Part shown: piece after piece, positions 8,307 to 16,522 of the stretch | How positions within the stretch are numbered: position 1 is the stretch's first letter | Layout of the letters: every line of letters starts with the position of its first letter | IMG/VR virus record: IMGVR_UViG_3300009074_000008 | Coordinates: 1 to 38,092 of that record | Length of the DNA stretch: 38,092 bases | Strand: one strand, 5' to 3' | DNA from: a virus | Made by a program: the position numbers and the translations under genes | The notes under the pieces: model-generated | What the model was told of the DNA's origin: nothing | What the model saw: only the letters and a program-made list of their open reading frames with translations | The model's database searches: none

Positions 8307-9999
8307 GTAAAGGTTCATAACCAAACATAGATAACTCATCCATATCCATCTCTGCTTGATTTTCACCCATTCCGAACACCATTGGTGGTAGCGCGTTATT
8401 ATTATCTCCAACTATTTCATTATCTAAATATATTGAGGTAGCATCTTCGAAGTACTGAATACCGAAATCCATCTGATCAATAACACACGGTTTACCCATA
8501 CTATCAAGCTCTGCTATTTCGAAGAAGCGTTCTGTTATTTCCCTCTCCAATATAAAGAGAGCATATAACAGAGACATTACCATATCATCATGCTTACTCT
8601 GCCTTGCTTTCCATGTACCGTTTGGATATCTAATAAAGTTCTTAAGCTCCATTAATGTCTGCTCATCTTTAATTGTAACAGCACGCGCCTCGTTAATATA
8701 ATAACGCATATTTAATACACCTTTGTACTTTGTATTAGTATGTGCAATCATGCCCTGCATAACGTTCTTACGGTTAGCTGCTTTATTACCATAAGATACT
8801 ATCTTCTCATACCCTAAATCATTATATAGTCTATCAACAACTTGCGCACCACAATTGTTACGCTCAATTAAAGCTAACGGTGATCCGTAGTTTTTTAATA
8901 TAGAATGTACCTTAGCAGTAAACTCAAGTGGAGGTATTTGGTTATTATTATAGCATGCTACCTGTCTAATGTCTCTGAGATCGGTTATATCTAGTATTTG
9001 TACGCATGATGAGTCAGCGCCCACTCCTTCAGCTGTATCAACACCAGCTACATATAGTCTAGATGGATCAGCTTCTTCCCATATCTTATACGCACCGTCA
9101 TCAAGCACGATTTTAGGATCACAAATTTCAGTCGCCATCTTCTCAAATAGCTCTGCATCAATAGTTGATTCACCAGTTTCAATCCACTCACACTCAAACT
9201 CCTGTCGCCAAGCATCTACTGATCCGATTGCCTGTCTTGTATTCTCAGCCCATGCTTCATCTCTGCCAGGTACCTCATTCCAGAGTATCTTATCATATCC
9301 CCATCCGTTAGTGCCTTCTTCAGCACCAGTATATAATGTATGAAAAAGGTTACCTGTACCATTTGCAGTAGAACATACAAATACTTTAGATTTCTTCGAT
9401 GATGTAATAACAGGAAAGACTGATTTCCAGAACTCTTCAACCAAGTGAGGTTCAATGAAAGCCATTTCGTCAATTACAAGACAGTTTACAGATTGACCCC
9501 GAGCAGCTGTACCAGTTGTAGTTGTAATACCTATACGACTGCCATTCTCAAGTGTCATAGATGTCTTTGCATACTCTTTAACAGGCGGCTTAAGCCAGTT
9601 AGGTAACTCCTCATATGCCATTCTAACCCTCTGAAAAATCTCAATAGCAGTAGCCTCTTTGTTCGCTACTAATAGAATCCTCTGATCCTTCGTAAAGCAT
9701 GCCTGCCATAATAGGAAGATAGTCATCATTGTCGACTTACCTATCTGTCTAGATGCTAATAATACAAAAAACCTATTATCACGCATCTTTCTAATAGCGC
9801 GCTTTTGACATGGGTGTAGCTGAATTTTTTCCTTACCTCTATCTAGGTTAATAATATGAAAGAAGTTCTCAGCAAAGTATAGTATGTTCTTACTAGCCTT
9901 TTTAAGGTCTCGTATTTTGTCCTTGGTCCACTCACCCTTCCAATTCGAGTTTGGAAGGTTGGTATTACCCATGTAGAACATATTATTTTCTTTTCCCAT
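8302..9999 (-). CDS. 17: Terminase large subunit (gp17), DNA packaging ATPase/nuclease
   Basis: A 565-residue protein. It powers DNA translocation into the prohead and cuts the concatemer. The ATPase domain shows Walker A SRQIGKST (83-90), Walker B LVIDEMAFIE (174-183) and the coupling motif STANG (about 210-214). The C-terminal RNase H-like nuclease has GVDTAEG (Asp 321), LIERNN (about 377-382) and KHDDMVMSLLYAL (about 465-477), which supply the acidic metal ligands. T4 gp17 has 610 residues. Two other Met codons follow within ten residues; the first ATG is chosen because a TATAAATA octamer stands 6 nt before it. No small terminase gene is visible next to it. Confidence 0.96.
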   Translation of the reverse strand: MGKENNMFYMGNTNLPNSNWKGEWTKDKIRDLKKASKNILYFAENFFHIINLDRGKEKIQLHPCQKRAIRKMRDNRFFVLLASRQIGKSTMMTIFLLWQACFTKDQRILLVANKEATAIEIFQRVRMAYEELPNWLKPPVKEYAKTSMTLENGSRIGITTTTGTAARGQSVNCLVIDEMAFIEPHLVEEFWKSVFPVITSSKKSKVFVCSTANGTGNLFHTLYTGAEEGTNGWGYDKILWNEVPGRDEAWAENTRQAIGSVDAWRQEFECEWIETGESTIDAELFEKMATEICDPKIVLDDGAYKIWEEADPSRLYVAGVDTAEGVGADSSCVQILDITDLRDIRQVACYNNNQIPPLEFTAKVHSILKNYGSPLALIERNNCGAQVVDRLYNDLGYEKIVSYGNKAANRKNVMQGMIAHTNTKYKGVLNMRYYINEARAVTIKDEQTLMELKNFIRYPNGTWKARQSKHDDMVMSLLYALFILEREITERFFEIAELDSMGKPCVIDQMDFGIQYFEDATSIYLDNEIVGDNNNALPPMVFGMGENQAEMDMDELSMFGYEPLQ

Positions 10000-10005
10000 T
10001 GAAAA

Positions 10006-10013
10006 TATTTATA
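10006..10013 (-). promoter_or_regulatory. T4-type late promoter octamer of the terminase gene (TATAAATA)
   Basis: Perfect TATAAATA, 6 nt, ATG of the terminase gene. Only 6 bp separate it from the divergent octamer at 10020. Confidence 0.8.
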
Positions 10014-10019
10014 CCTAGA

Positions 10020-10027
10020 CATAAATA
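10020..10027 (+). promoter_or_regulatory. T4-type late promoter octamer of the acidic gene (CATAAATA)
   Basis: CATAAATA, 5 nt (AATAT), ATG at 10033. Confidence 0.75.
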
Positions 10028-10032
10028 AATAT

Positions 10033-11130
10033 ATGTCTAAAGATGATATTAATAGCTTAGGTTCAGTATACGGGGGTATGTTGAACGGATTGAAGAAGGA
10101 TCTTATTAAGGAAGGTAAGATAGGTCCTAGTGAGATAGGTGATGCTGCTTTACAAACCGGAGGTCCAACTAAAGAAGGTGGTTTTGCAGAAGCTGAGGTA
10201 GATATCGAAAAACTTACTGATAAGGAAAAAGAAGATAACTTATATAATATTAACAAGTTGTCGTATACTAGTAGTTATATGCCTGAAGAGGATGAGGAAG
10301 GTAAGCATGATGACAAAGATGGTAAGAAAGAGAAATGCGACTATGTTGACTGTGAAGAAGACAAAGAAGATGAAGAGGATGCTGAAGAGAAGATTGATCT
10401 TATGAATGCTTTTGATAAGGGAACAGATCCAGAGGATAAGGATACTGATGAAGATAAGCTTATTGATAAGAAGCTTTTTGGTGATGAAGAGGATGCTGAA
10501 GAACGGAGCGATGGTACTGATGACGGTGAATGTGAAGAGTGTGGTGGCTTAGGATGTGAGCCATGCAATGGTACAGGTGAAAAAAGCGAAGAAGATGAAG
10601 AAAGTTCACAAATATCAGAGAAAATCGCACAAGATGGCTTAAATAATTTTATGAAACAAAAATCACAGTTTGATAGTCTCTACAATAAGGTCATGGTTTC
10701 AGAAAACTTTGACGAGATGGAATCCGAAGATTTTGATGCTCTTGGTATTGATACCGAGGCACAAGATGAAGTAGAAGGTGGTGATGAAATCACCGTTACA
10801 CTTTCAAAAGACGTTGCACAAGCACTTTGCGATGTTCTCCAAGCTGCCATGGGTGAGTCAGACAGTGAAGACGGTGACGAAGCTGAAGCTGCTACTGAAG
10901 GCGCATTTGGCGAAGAAGACGAAGAAGGTATTGATACTGGTTCAACACACAGTGGAAAATACGATGACGGTAAGAATAACAAGGTAGGTGATCTTAAGAC
11001 CGCTGCTGCAGCTACTGCTAAAGGTGCTGATAGTAAGCTTGATAGCGGATCTAACCTCAACACTTCATACAACGACGGTAAAAACAATAAAGTCGGTAGC
11101 CTTTCAACAGGTACCCGCGCTGTAGATTAA
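10033..11130 (+). CDS. Acidic, probably disordered protein with a minimal DnaJ-like zinc motif
   Basis: A 365-residue protein of unknown function. About residues 82-200 are dominated by Asp and Glu, with many Lys. Within this stretch lie two adjacent CxxCxGxG motifs (Cys 167, 170, 175 and 178), the repeat that builds the DnaJ zinc centres; two such repeats suffice for one zinc site. The C-terminal 60 residues contain a repeated element, YDDGKNNKVGDL and YNDGKNNKVGSL, separated by an Ala-rich linker. The N-terminal 80 residues are more ordinary and may fold. It is divergent from the terminase, has a CATAAATA late octamer 5 nt before the ATG and ends at a clear terminator, so it is a late, single-gene message. 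A head scaffold or internal protein is possible, but nothing in the sequence proves it. Confidence 0.8.
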   Translation: MSKDDINSLGSVYGGMLNGLKKDLIKEGKIGPSEIGDAALQTGGPTKEGGFAEAEVDIEKLTDKEKEDNLYNINKLSYTSSYMPEEDEEGKHDDKDGKKEKCDYVDCEEDKEDEEDAEEKIDLMNAFDKGTDPEDKDTDEDKLIDKKLFGDEEDAEERSDGTDDGECEECGGLGCEPCNGTGEKSEEDEESSQISEKIAQDGLNNFMKQKSQFDSLYNKVMVSENFDEMESEDFDALGIDTEAQDEVEGGDEITVTLSKDVAQALCDVLQAAMGESDSEDGDEAEAATEGAFGEEDEEGIDTGSTHSGKYDDGKNNKVGDLKTAAAATAKGADSKLDSGSNLNTSYNDGKNNKVGSLSTGTRAVD

Positions 11131-11151
11131 TTTGAAATAAAAACATAAATT

Positions 11152-11187
11152 AAAACCTGTTGAGTCGTATGATTCAACAGGTTTTTT
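11152..11187 (+). terminator. Rho-independent terminator after the acidic zinc-motif gene
   Basis: AACCTGTTGA and TCAACAGGTT form a 10-bp stem around a 10-nt loop, followed by six T. The late octamer of the next gene begins at the very next base, so terminator and promoter are fused. Confidence 0.92.
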
Positions 11188-11195
11188 ATTAAATA
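11188..11195 (+). promoter_or_regulatory. T4-type late promoter octamer (ATTAAATA)
   Basis: ATTAAATA, 5 nt (CTATT), ATG at 11201, directly after the terminator. Confidence 0.7.
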
Positions 11196-11200
11196 CTATT

Positions 11201-11530
11201 ATGATTACCTTTAAGGAGTACTATCAAGGAGACAAATATAGTGTTGCTCTTGCATCTCCTAATAATGGCAAGAGTATGATGAGGGGTGATAGGAAGCATC
11301 AGAACCTGATGAAGAAGGACCACCTACATAAAAGCCCGTATATTAACAACCTTGTTAACGGTGGAGCTGCTCAAATTAAGTTAATGGGTCAACCTCTGCT
11401 TAATACACTATCACAGTATGGAATGGACTTCCAACCCGGTAAAACTAAATCACTTGGTAACTCTCATGTTGAGGTGAAGATGTTTGAAGACGAGGAGGGT
11501 AATCAGTGCGGAATGTTAACTAAAAAGTAA
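11201..11530 (+). CDS. Small conserved-looking protein of unknown function
   Basis: A 109-residue basic protein starting MITFKEYYQG. I do not recognise it. The N-terminus resembles the short FKEY leader seen at the start of several head or prohead-associated proteins of T4-like phages, a weak hint. It contains a Gly/Asn-rich stretch and ends in a short beta-like segment with EDEEGNQCG. It is read from its own late promoter (ATTAAATA, 5 nt, ATG), placed directly after the terminator of the acidic gene, and is followed after a single base by the gp14-like gene. It therefore probably serves head completion, by association only. Confidence 0.75.
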   Translation: MITFKEYYQGDKYSVALASPNNGKSMMRGDRKHQNLMKKDHLHKSPYINNLVNGGAAQIKLMGQPLLNTLSQYGMDFQPGKTKSLGNSHVEVKMFEDEEGNQCGMLTKK

Positions 11531-11531
11531 A

Positions 11532-12491
11532 ATGGCAGAGTGTAATCAATCTAGACTAAACTGCACACCAGACGAGATTATGTCTGTTGCTAATGCAGCC
11601 TGTAGTAGTATAGTTAGTCCTGATGGTTATAACGCAGAACAGTTGGTCTTTGATCAATCCTTTAATGATTTAATTAACAATTTTGGAGTTGAGGTGGACT
11701 ACTATATACATACGTTTAACTTTAGGAGCGCTGACACTCTCTACGGGGAAGAGCCTACTGCAGTACTTTACGGTCCAATACCTGTTAAAATGTACATAGA
11801 GCTCAGCAATGAAGGACTAAGCTTACAAAAATTCGGTTTTGATACTCAAGATGACTTTACCGGGTATGTACATATTAAGACATTTGAAGATACATTATCT
11901 GCTAGAGACTTATTCATCCGTACTGAACGTGGTGATATACTACCACTATCAGATTATGTAGATGAGCTTGAGACAGAAAATGGTTCAATTGATATAGTAA
12001 CTGAGAATGGCTCAGAGCAGCTTATTATAAATGATACATTATCGGATTCTTTGACCGCGTTATATGGTCAAACAGAGTATGAAATTATCGATAAGTTTAT
12101 TGAGACTAATCATAAGTTAGAACCTAAGTCTGGTGATCTCATAGACTTCGTACAGCTAGGTTGCGATAGACCTGGTGATAGGTGCTCAAAAATATTTGAA
12201 GTAACTGAGAGAATGGATCAAGATATTGCTGGAGGGCTTAACCCAGCTCTTGGTCATTATGTATGGAGGTTAAGAGCTAAGAGATACGAGAGCTCGTTTG
12301 AGCCAGGCGCGCCTACAGAATGTGAAAACGAACAAGTTCACGATAATCTGTTTAATGGAGTAACTGATACAGATATTGCTACAGATGATGTTTCTGAAGC
12401 TAAGTCGTATCCAGGAGATATAGACGTTAAGTCAAAGGATATATTTGATATGGATGTTAATGATACCGATATTTACGGATCGTATTATTAA
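11532..12491 (+). CDS. Neck / head completion protein (gp14-like)
   Basis: A 319-residue protein. Its middle reads VDYYIHTFNF, then DTLYGEEPTAVLYGPIPVKM, then LSLQKFGFDTQDD, and later EPKSGDLIDF and LGHYVWRLRAKRYE. The same order (YG or FGE element, a strand, QFGL-like element, PxxGDL element, final strand) is found in T4-type gp14, which joins the finished head to the tail. T4 gp14 has 256 residues; the extra length here is an insert around 140-180 and an acidic tail after about residue 260. It starts one base after the preceding stop and shows no promoter of its own. Its last codons overlap the end of the convergent collar-fibre gene by 4 nt. Confidence 0.7.
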   Translation: MAECNQSRLNCTPDEIMSVANAACSSIVSPDGYNAEQLVFDQSFNDLINNFGVEVDYYIHTFNFRSADTLYGEEPTAVLYGPIPVKMYIELSNEGLSLQKFGFDTQDDFTGYVHIKTFEDTLSARDLFIRTERGDILPLSDYVDELETENGSIDIVTENGSEQLIINDTLSDSLTALYGQTEYEIIDKFIETNHKLEPKSGDLIDFVQLGCDRPGDRCSKIFEVTERMDQDIAGGLNPALGHYVWRLRAKRYESSFEPGAPTECENEQVHDNLFNGVTDTDIATDDVSEAKSYPGDIDVKSKDIFDMDVNDTDIYGSYY

Positions 12492-13366
12492 CTAACTCTC
12501 ATCCATACATATACACCATACTCCGGTGGGACGTTATTGTGGGATTTGCTACCACCTGCATCCAATATACCTCTATTACCTGTGTTATAACTTGAACCGG
12601 GTAGATGTCTCTGCTCTGGATCATCGTTAACCAGCTCAAAAGGTGACGGGCTCTGACTGTTGACATTACCATTGGCTCCAGTAAATCCATGCCTATGTAC
12701 AGGCATTTCTTGTTGTGTTAGAGTGTGTTTGTATGCACCTCTGTTGCCGTTACCTGCATTAAATGTAGGGTCACCTTGATCACCCCTGTTACCTTGACCA
12801 ACTAAAAATCTACCTTGTGATGTCTTTTGCCAAGTTCCAATACCTAAGAAGGAACCTGGATTATTGTTATTCACAGTCATGTATACAGCACCGATTGGAT
12901 ACAGACCACCTAAAATCTCATTCTTAATAGCCTGAACATCTGTAAACCAGTCTGCGCTATTACTCTTAACTGTAGTATATGTACTATCCCATGTATCGCT
13001 ATCGTCTTGTACTCTCTGATATGTATCATTCCAGTTACCACTTACAGCCGCTATAGGTGAATCATCGTATTGAGTTGCCCATACTCCACTCAAGCTACTA
13101 ACTTTATCATAAGCAATATCCCAAAATGTTTGCGCACCATCAACTCTTTGATAAGTTGTCTCCCAGTTAGCACTATTAGATTCAACTGTCGTATAAGTAT
13201 ATGTCCAGTTAGGATCTATGATAACAGGCTCTATGCTGTTAATAATATACTCTGTAATACCACTTACCGGTGTAACGTAGTTTGTGTTATCCTCTACTAT
13301 AGGTATTAGGGATTGCTGATTAGGCTCACTAATTACTCCAAGATCTGTGAATTTAAGAATGTTCAT
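12488..13366 (-). CDS. Short tail fibre with phage tail-collar C-terminal domain
   Basis: A 292-residue protein. Residues about 152-292 are a tail-collar (gp12-like) domain: GGLYPIGAVYMTVNNNNPGS, GTWQKTSQGRFLVG, then LTQQEMPVHRHG with the HxH pair (His 224, 226) that binds metal in gp12-type trimers, and the end VPPEYGVYVWMRV. The N-terminal part (about 52-145) consists of repeats of the type W-x-x-T-Y-x-x-V with a Trp about every 15 residues, also present in neighbouring fibres. It is probably a trimeric receptor-binding tip with a repeat shaft. A CATAAATA octamer lies 7 nt before the ATG. It is the last gene of the fibre block and converges on the neck gene. Confidence 0.85.
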   Translation of the reverse strand: MNILKFTDLGVISEPNQQSLIPIVEDNTNYVTPVSGITEYIINSIEPVIIDPNWTYTYTTVESNSANWETTYQRVDGAQTFWDIAYDKVSSLSGVWATQYDDSPIAAVSGNWNDTYQRVQDDSDTWDSTYTTVKSNSADWFTDVQAIKNEILGGLYPIGAVYMTVNNNNPGSFLGIGTWQKTSQGRFLVGQGNRGDQGDPTFNAGNGNRGAYKHTLTQQEMPVHRHGFTGANGNVNSQSPSPFELVNDDPEQRHLPGSSYNTGNRGILDAGGSKSHNNVPPEYGVYVWMRVS

Positions 13367-13373
13367 ATGTTTA

Positions 13374-13381
13374 TATTTATG
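13374..13381 (-). promoter_or_regulatory. T4-type late promoter octamer (CATAAATA)
   Basis: CATAAATA, 7 nt, ATG of the collar-type fibre. Confidence 0.7.
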
Positions 13382-13394
13382 TGTCTAATGTAAA

Positions 13395-16300
13395 TTAACC
13401 CAACAACACCCAAGTAGTTCCGTCCCAGCCTCTAAATTCCTTAGTAACATTGTCAAAGTATATAGTACCTTCGTCCGGAGTTATCGGTTGAGCATTACCC
13501 TTTAATACTAGCGCATTTCTAACAACTGACTTACCGGTATCAGTGACATAGAAGTCTGCTCCAACACCACCATTATCAGCTAACCGGTTTTGATTACCAA
13601 CTAATCCTATACCCTTATTTTCAAAGCCACCGGGTGAACCAGTACCGTTAGCTGTTATAAAGCCGCCATCACCACCAGCAATTGTAGATGCAACATATAT
13701 GTTACCCTCCGTAGTCAATATACCATTGGACTGAGGGGTCTCGTTACCAATACCAACACGACCGTCAGCATCAATAATAAATCTATTAGTGAAAATACCA
13801 TTAGTTAAGACCTCATCCGGAGTCATGCCGTCGGTGATACCAGAATCACCAATAGTATCAAATCTAAATTCACCTGATGCTATCCGAACCCGGTCAGGGC
13901 CGGTGGAGGGAGCCAAAATACCGTTATCATTACCGTTGAATATGATTAATTCACTTTTCTGTACTGTACCATCATATCTACGTTCACCTATAAATGCGCC
14001 AGTATCAGCATACGTACCAGCGAAACGAATGTAGTTATGATTAGGTAGTAGTCCAGTCGCATCGGCAACCTTTTCACCAACCATTATATTACCTTTAACG
14101 TGTAGCTGTTCTAGTGGGTCTAGTACATTAATACCAACTTCACCACTATCTGATATTATCATCCTCTGAGTTGCTACAGGATCACCACCAGTAACGAAGG
14201 CTAAGCCGTTATCTTTCTGTATGATTCGTGTATCATGTCCCTCACTACGTGAAGTTTTAAAGTCAATATATGGATTATCAGTGCCTTGGCCGTCGATTAT
14301 TTCTAAACCACCAACATTTGAATTAAGGTTAAATCCTGACGCTGGAGTAGATCCACCTGAAAGGCTCATATTACCAGTACCAATAATATTACCGCCTACA
14401 GTTAAGCTACCTCTTGTATAAGTAGCACCACCATCAGTAACATATAAATCTGCACCAACTCCACCACTTTTAATTAGTCTACTACTATTACCACATATAC
14501 CAATACCACCTATTGTACCATCTTGTGTAATAAATCCAGCACCACCTATAGTAGCACCAAGTAAGGCAATATCACCATCTTGTATCTGTAGCTTATTCTG
14601 TGGATTGAGCTCACCTATACCAATATTACCATTACTAGAAATTACAAGAGCATTACTAATAATGCTACCATCACCTCCAACATCGAAGGCTAATTTACCA
14701 GTTGTAGTAGACTTAATGCGTGTATCATAATTATTAGCTGAGCTTTTAAAATCAATGACTGGTGTACCACCATCTTTTCTAAGTTCTATCCTACCATCTG
14801 GAAGAAGTCTTGTTGATGTTCCAGTGCCTCTAGTACTGATAGATGCATTTGAGTCTACGTGACCATCAACATTAACAGTACCTTCAATGAACATTTCACC
14901 ATTACAAGCACTAACCTGATTTAGGAATAATGTTGTATCACAGTAGACACTTCCTGCACCTCCTAGGGCGTTAATATCTACCCACTGACTTGAGCTTTCA
15001 TCCTCGTCAACATAGTACATGAATAAGTCACCGTTAGTTGAATCGAACCATAGGTCACCGTTAGTTAAATCTTCTTGAGCTGGTGCAGTCGCTGAAACAT
15101 TTACACTTGTGGACTTTTCCCATACAGCACTTGACGTTTGTACTACTGTTGTTGTGTCACACCACTCTTCACTATTACCACAACTAGCAGATAATACACC
15201 AGTAACTATCGCATCACCATCTGGAGTTATGCGAAGTGACCGTTGCGTATTACCATCACCACCGGTAAAGAAGTCAAGGTTATTGTTAGCATTACTCATT
15301 ATACGTGAGTCAAAATCTGTACCTAGAGCAGCCTTAAAATCTATTAATGCTCCACCACCATCTTTAGCTAATTCAATTGTTCCAACGTCTCTGATGGATG
15401 CAGCAGAGGTTCCAGGATCATCAGTTATTTTAATAGTACCACCCTTTATAAAGAGTTTGGTACTAGGTGTCTCAGTACCTATTCCAACGTTACCTCCCTG
15501 AGCTACATACAGGTGTGACTCAGTAAGAGAGCTAGCTCCAGCACCACGCAAACCAATACCACTACCGGCTGGTCCCTGCCCAATATACCCCCAGTTATTA
15601 TTACCATTTGTATCAATCGCAATATCACCACCTTTAACGGTTACTTTGCTTATTGTTTGATCCGTATTAACTGATAAGTTTCCTCTAGTTACAGCATCAC
15701 CAGCACTATTAACATACAAATCAGCCCCGTCTCCATCATTTTCAATTAGCTTGTTTGAAGCACCAGCCAGTCCAATACCACCAGCCGTTCCATCCCGAGT
15801 TAGGAATCCTAATCCACCGTTTTCAACACCGGATAAGCCAACCCAACCTACATCAACCTGAACGTTACCCTGTACATTTAATGCTTCTGCACCTCTTTGC
15901 AGTGATCCTACTGTAACCTTTTCTGCTACCTCAACAGAACCACCAACTTCAAACCCACTCAATTCTGATATAAGTATGTCTTGATAGTGAGTAAATGACG
16001 ATAAACTATGTATCTCGGTAGCAGTAAGAGAATTAATATTACCTATACTGCTGTTAGACATGTCAATAGGTGCACCATTACAAGCACTAACGGTACTTAA
16101 ATATACTGTTTCATTACAAAAATCACCGTCCCAGAAGTCGCTTAGAGTATTAACTGTACTATATACGGAATCCCATTGACTAGATGTAGCAGCTACTGAA
16201 CTATAAACACTATCCCAAAAGAATGATCTATTAGATACTGTTATGAACGTGTCTTGCCATCCACCTGAGAGCGCTGCAAGATTATCTATACCAAGACTGA

Positions 16301-16451
16301 CGTAGTAATAATCACCAACCTCTTGTATGTCTGTCTTGTATGTAATAGTATCGCGAGCTATAGCAAGCTGCTCTGACCCGTTTAACTCAAGACTAAGGTT
16401 TGTGTTATTTGTTATCTGTGGTAGTTGTGAAATAGGAATTCCTGGGACCAT
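13395..16451 (-). CDS. Large tail fibre with repeated VGIGTxxP beta modules
   Basis: A 1,018-residue fibre. After a unique N-terminus (MVPGIPISQLPQI) come W-x-S-V-Y repeats (about 70-120) and then a long beta-rich shaft. Four elements of the kind NVGIGTETPSTKLFIKGG recur, the module usual in long fibres and S74-peptidase fibres. Three longer units contain IGLAG or GICGN, a Leu-Tyr-Val-x-x-x-G element and a GGDG element. One GDLWF module lies near the middle. The C-terminus, GTIYFDNVTKEFRGWDGTTW, is a common fibre tip; no S74 protease domain is visible. The frame is open to a TTG 21 nt further upstream, but the ATG at 16451 has an ATTAAATA octamer exactly 5 nt before it and is preferred. Confidence 0.85.
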   Translation of the reverse strand: MVPGIPISQLPQITNNTNLSLELNGSEQLAIARDTITYKTDIQEVGDYYYVSLGIDNLAALSGGWQDTFITVSNRSFFWDSVYSSVAATSSQWDSVYSTVNTLSDFWDGDFCNETVYLSTVSACNGAPIDMSNSSIGNINSLTATEIHSLSSFTHYQDILISELSGFEVGGSVEVAEKVTVGSLQRGAEALNVQGNVQVDVGWVGLSGVENGGLGFLTRDGTAGGIGLAGASNKLIENDGDGADLYVNSAGDAVTRGNLSVNTDQTISKVTVKGGDIAIDTNGNNNWGYIGQGPAGSGIGLRGAGASSLTESHLYVAQGGNVGIGTETPSTKLFIKGGTIKITDDPGTSAASIRDVGTIELAKDGGGALIDFKAALGTDFDSRIMSNANNNLDFFTGGDGNTQRSLRITPDGDAIVTGVLSASCGNSEEWCDTTTVVQTSSAVWEKSTSVNVSATAPAQEDLTNGDLWFDSTNGDLFMYYVDEDESSSQWVDINALGGAGSVYCDTTLFLNQVSACNGEMFIEGTVNVDGHVDSNASISTRGTGTSTRLLPDGRIELRKDGGTPVIDFKSSANNYDTRIKSTTTGKLAFDVGGDGSIISNALVISSNGNIGIGELNPQNKLQIQDGDIALLGATIGGAGFITQDGTIGGIGICGNSSRLIKSGGVGADLYVTDGGATYTRGSLTVGGNIIGTGNMSLSGGSTPASGFNLNSNVGGLEIIDGQGTDNPYIDFKTSRSEGHDTRIIQKDNGLAFVTGGDPVATQRMIISDSGEVGINVLDPLEQLHVKGNIMVGEKVADATGLLPNHNYIRFAGTYADTGAFIGERRYDGTVQKSELIIFNGNDNGILAPSTGPDRVRIASGEFRFDTIGDSGITDGMTPDEVLTNGIFTNRFIIDADGRVGIGNETPQSNGILTTEGNIYVASTIAGGDGGFITANGTGSPGGFENKGIGLVGNQNRLADNGGVGADFYVTDTGKSVVRNALVLKGNAQPITPDEGTIYFDNVTKEFRGWDGTTWVLLG

Positions 16452-16456
16452 ACCAT

Positions 16457-16464
16457 TATTTAAT
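16457..16464 (-). promoter_or_regulatory. T4-type late promoter octamer (ATTAAATA)
   Basis: ATTAAATA, 5 nt (ATGGT), ATG at 16451. It selects this ATG over the upstream TTG. Confidence 0.65.
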
Positions 16465-16522
16465 AGATACAATAATATTTGCCGAGATAATTAACCATAA
16501 AACTACCATATTACATATCAAA

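Noticed and set aside
10341-11087. Ser-rich minus-strand open frames opposite the acidic gene
   Set aside because: They are the reverse reading of Asp/Glu codons (GAT, GAA, GAC giving ATC, TTC, GTC and Ser-rich frames) and have no start signals.
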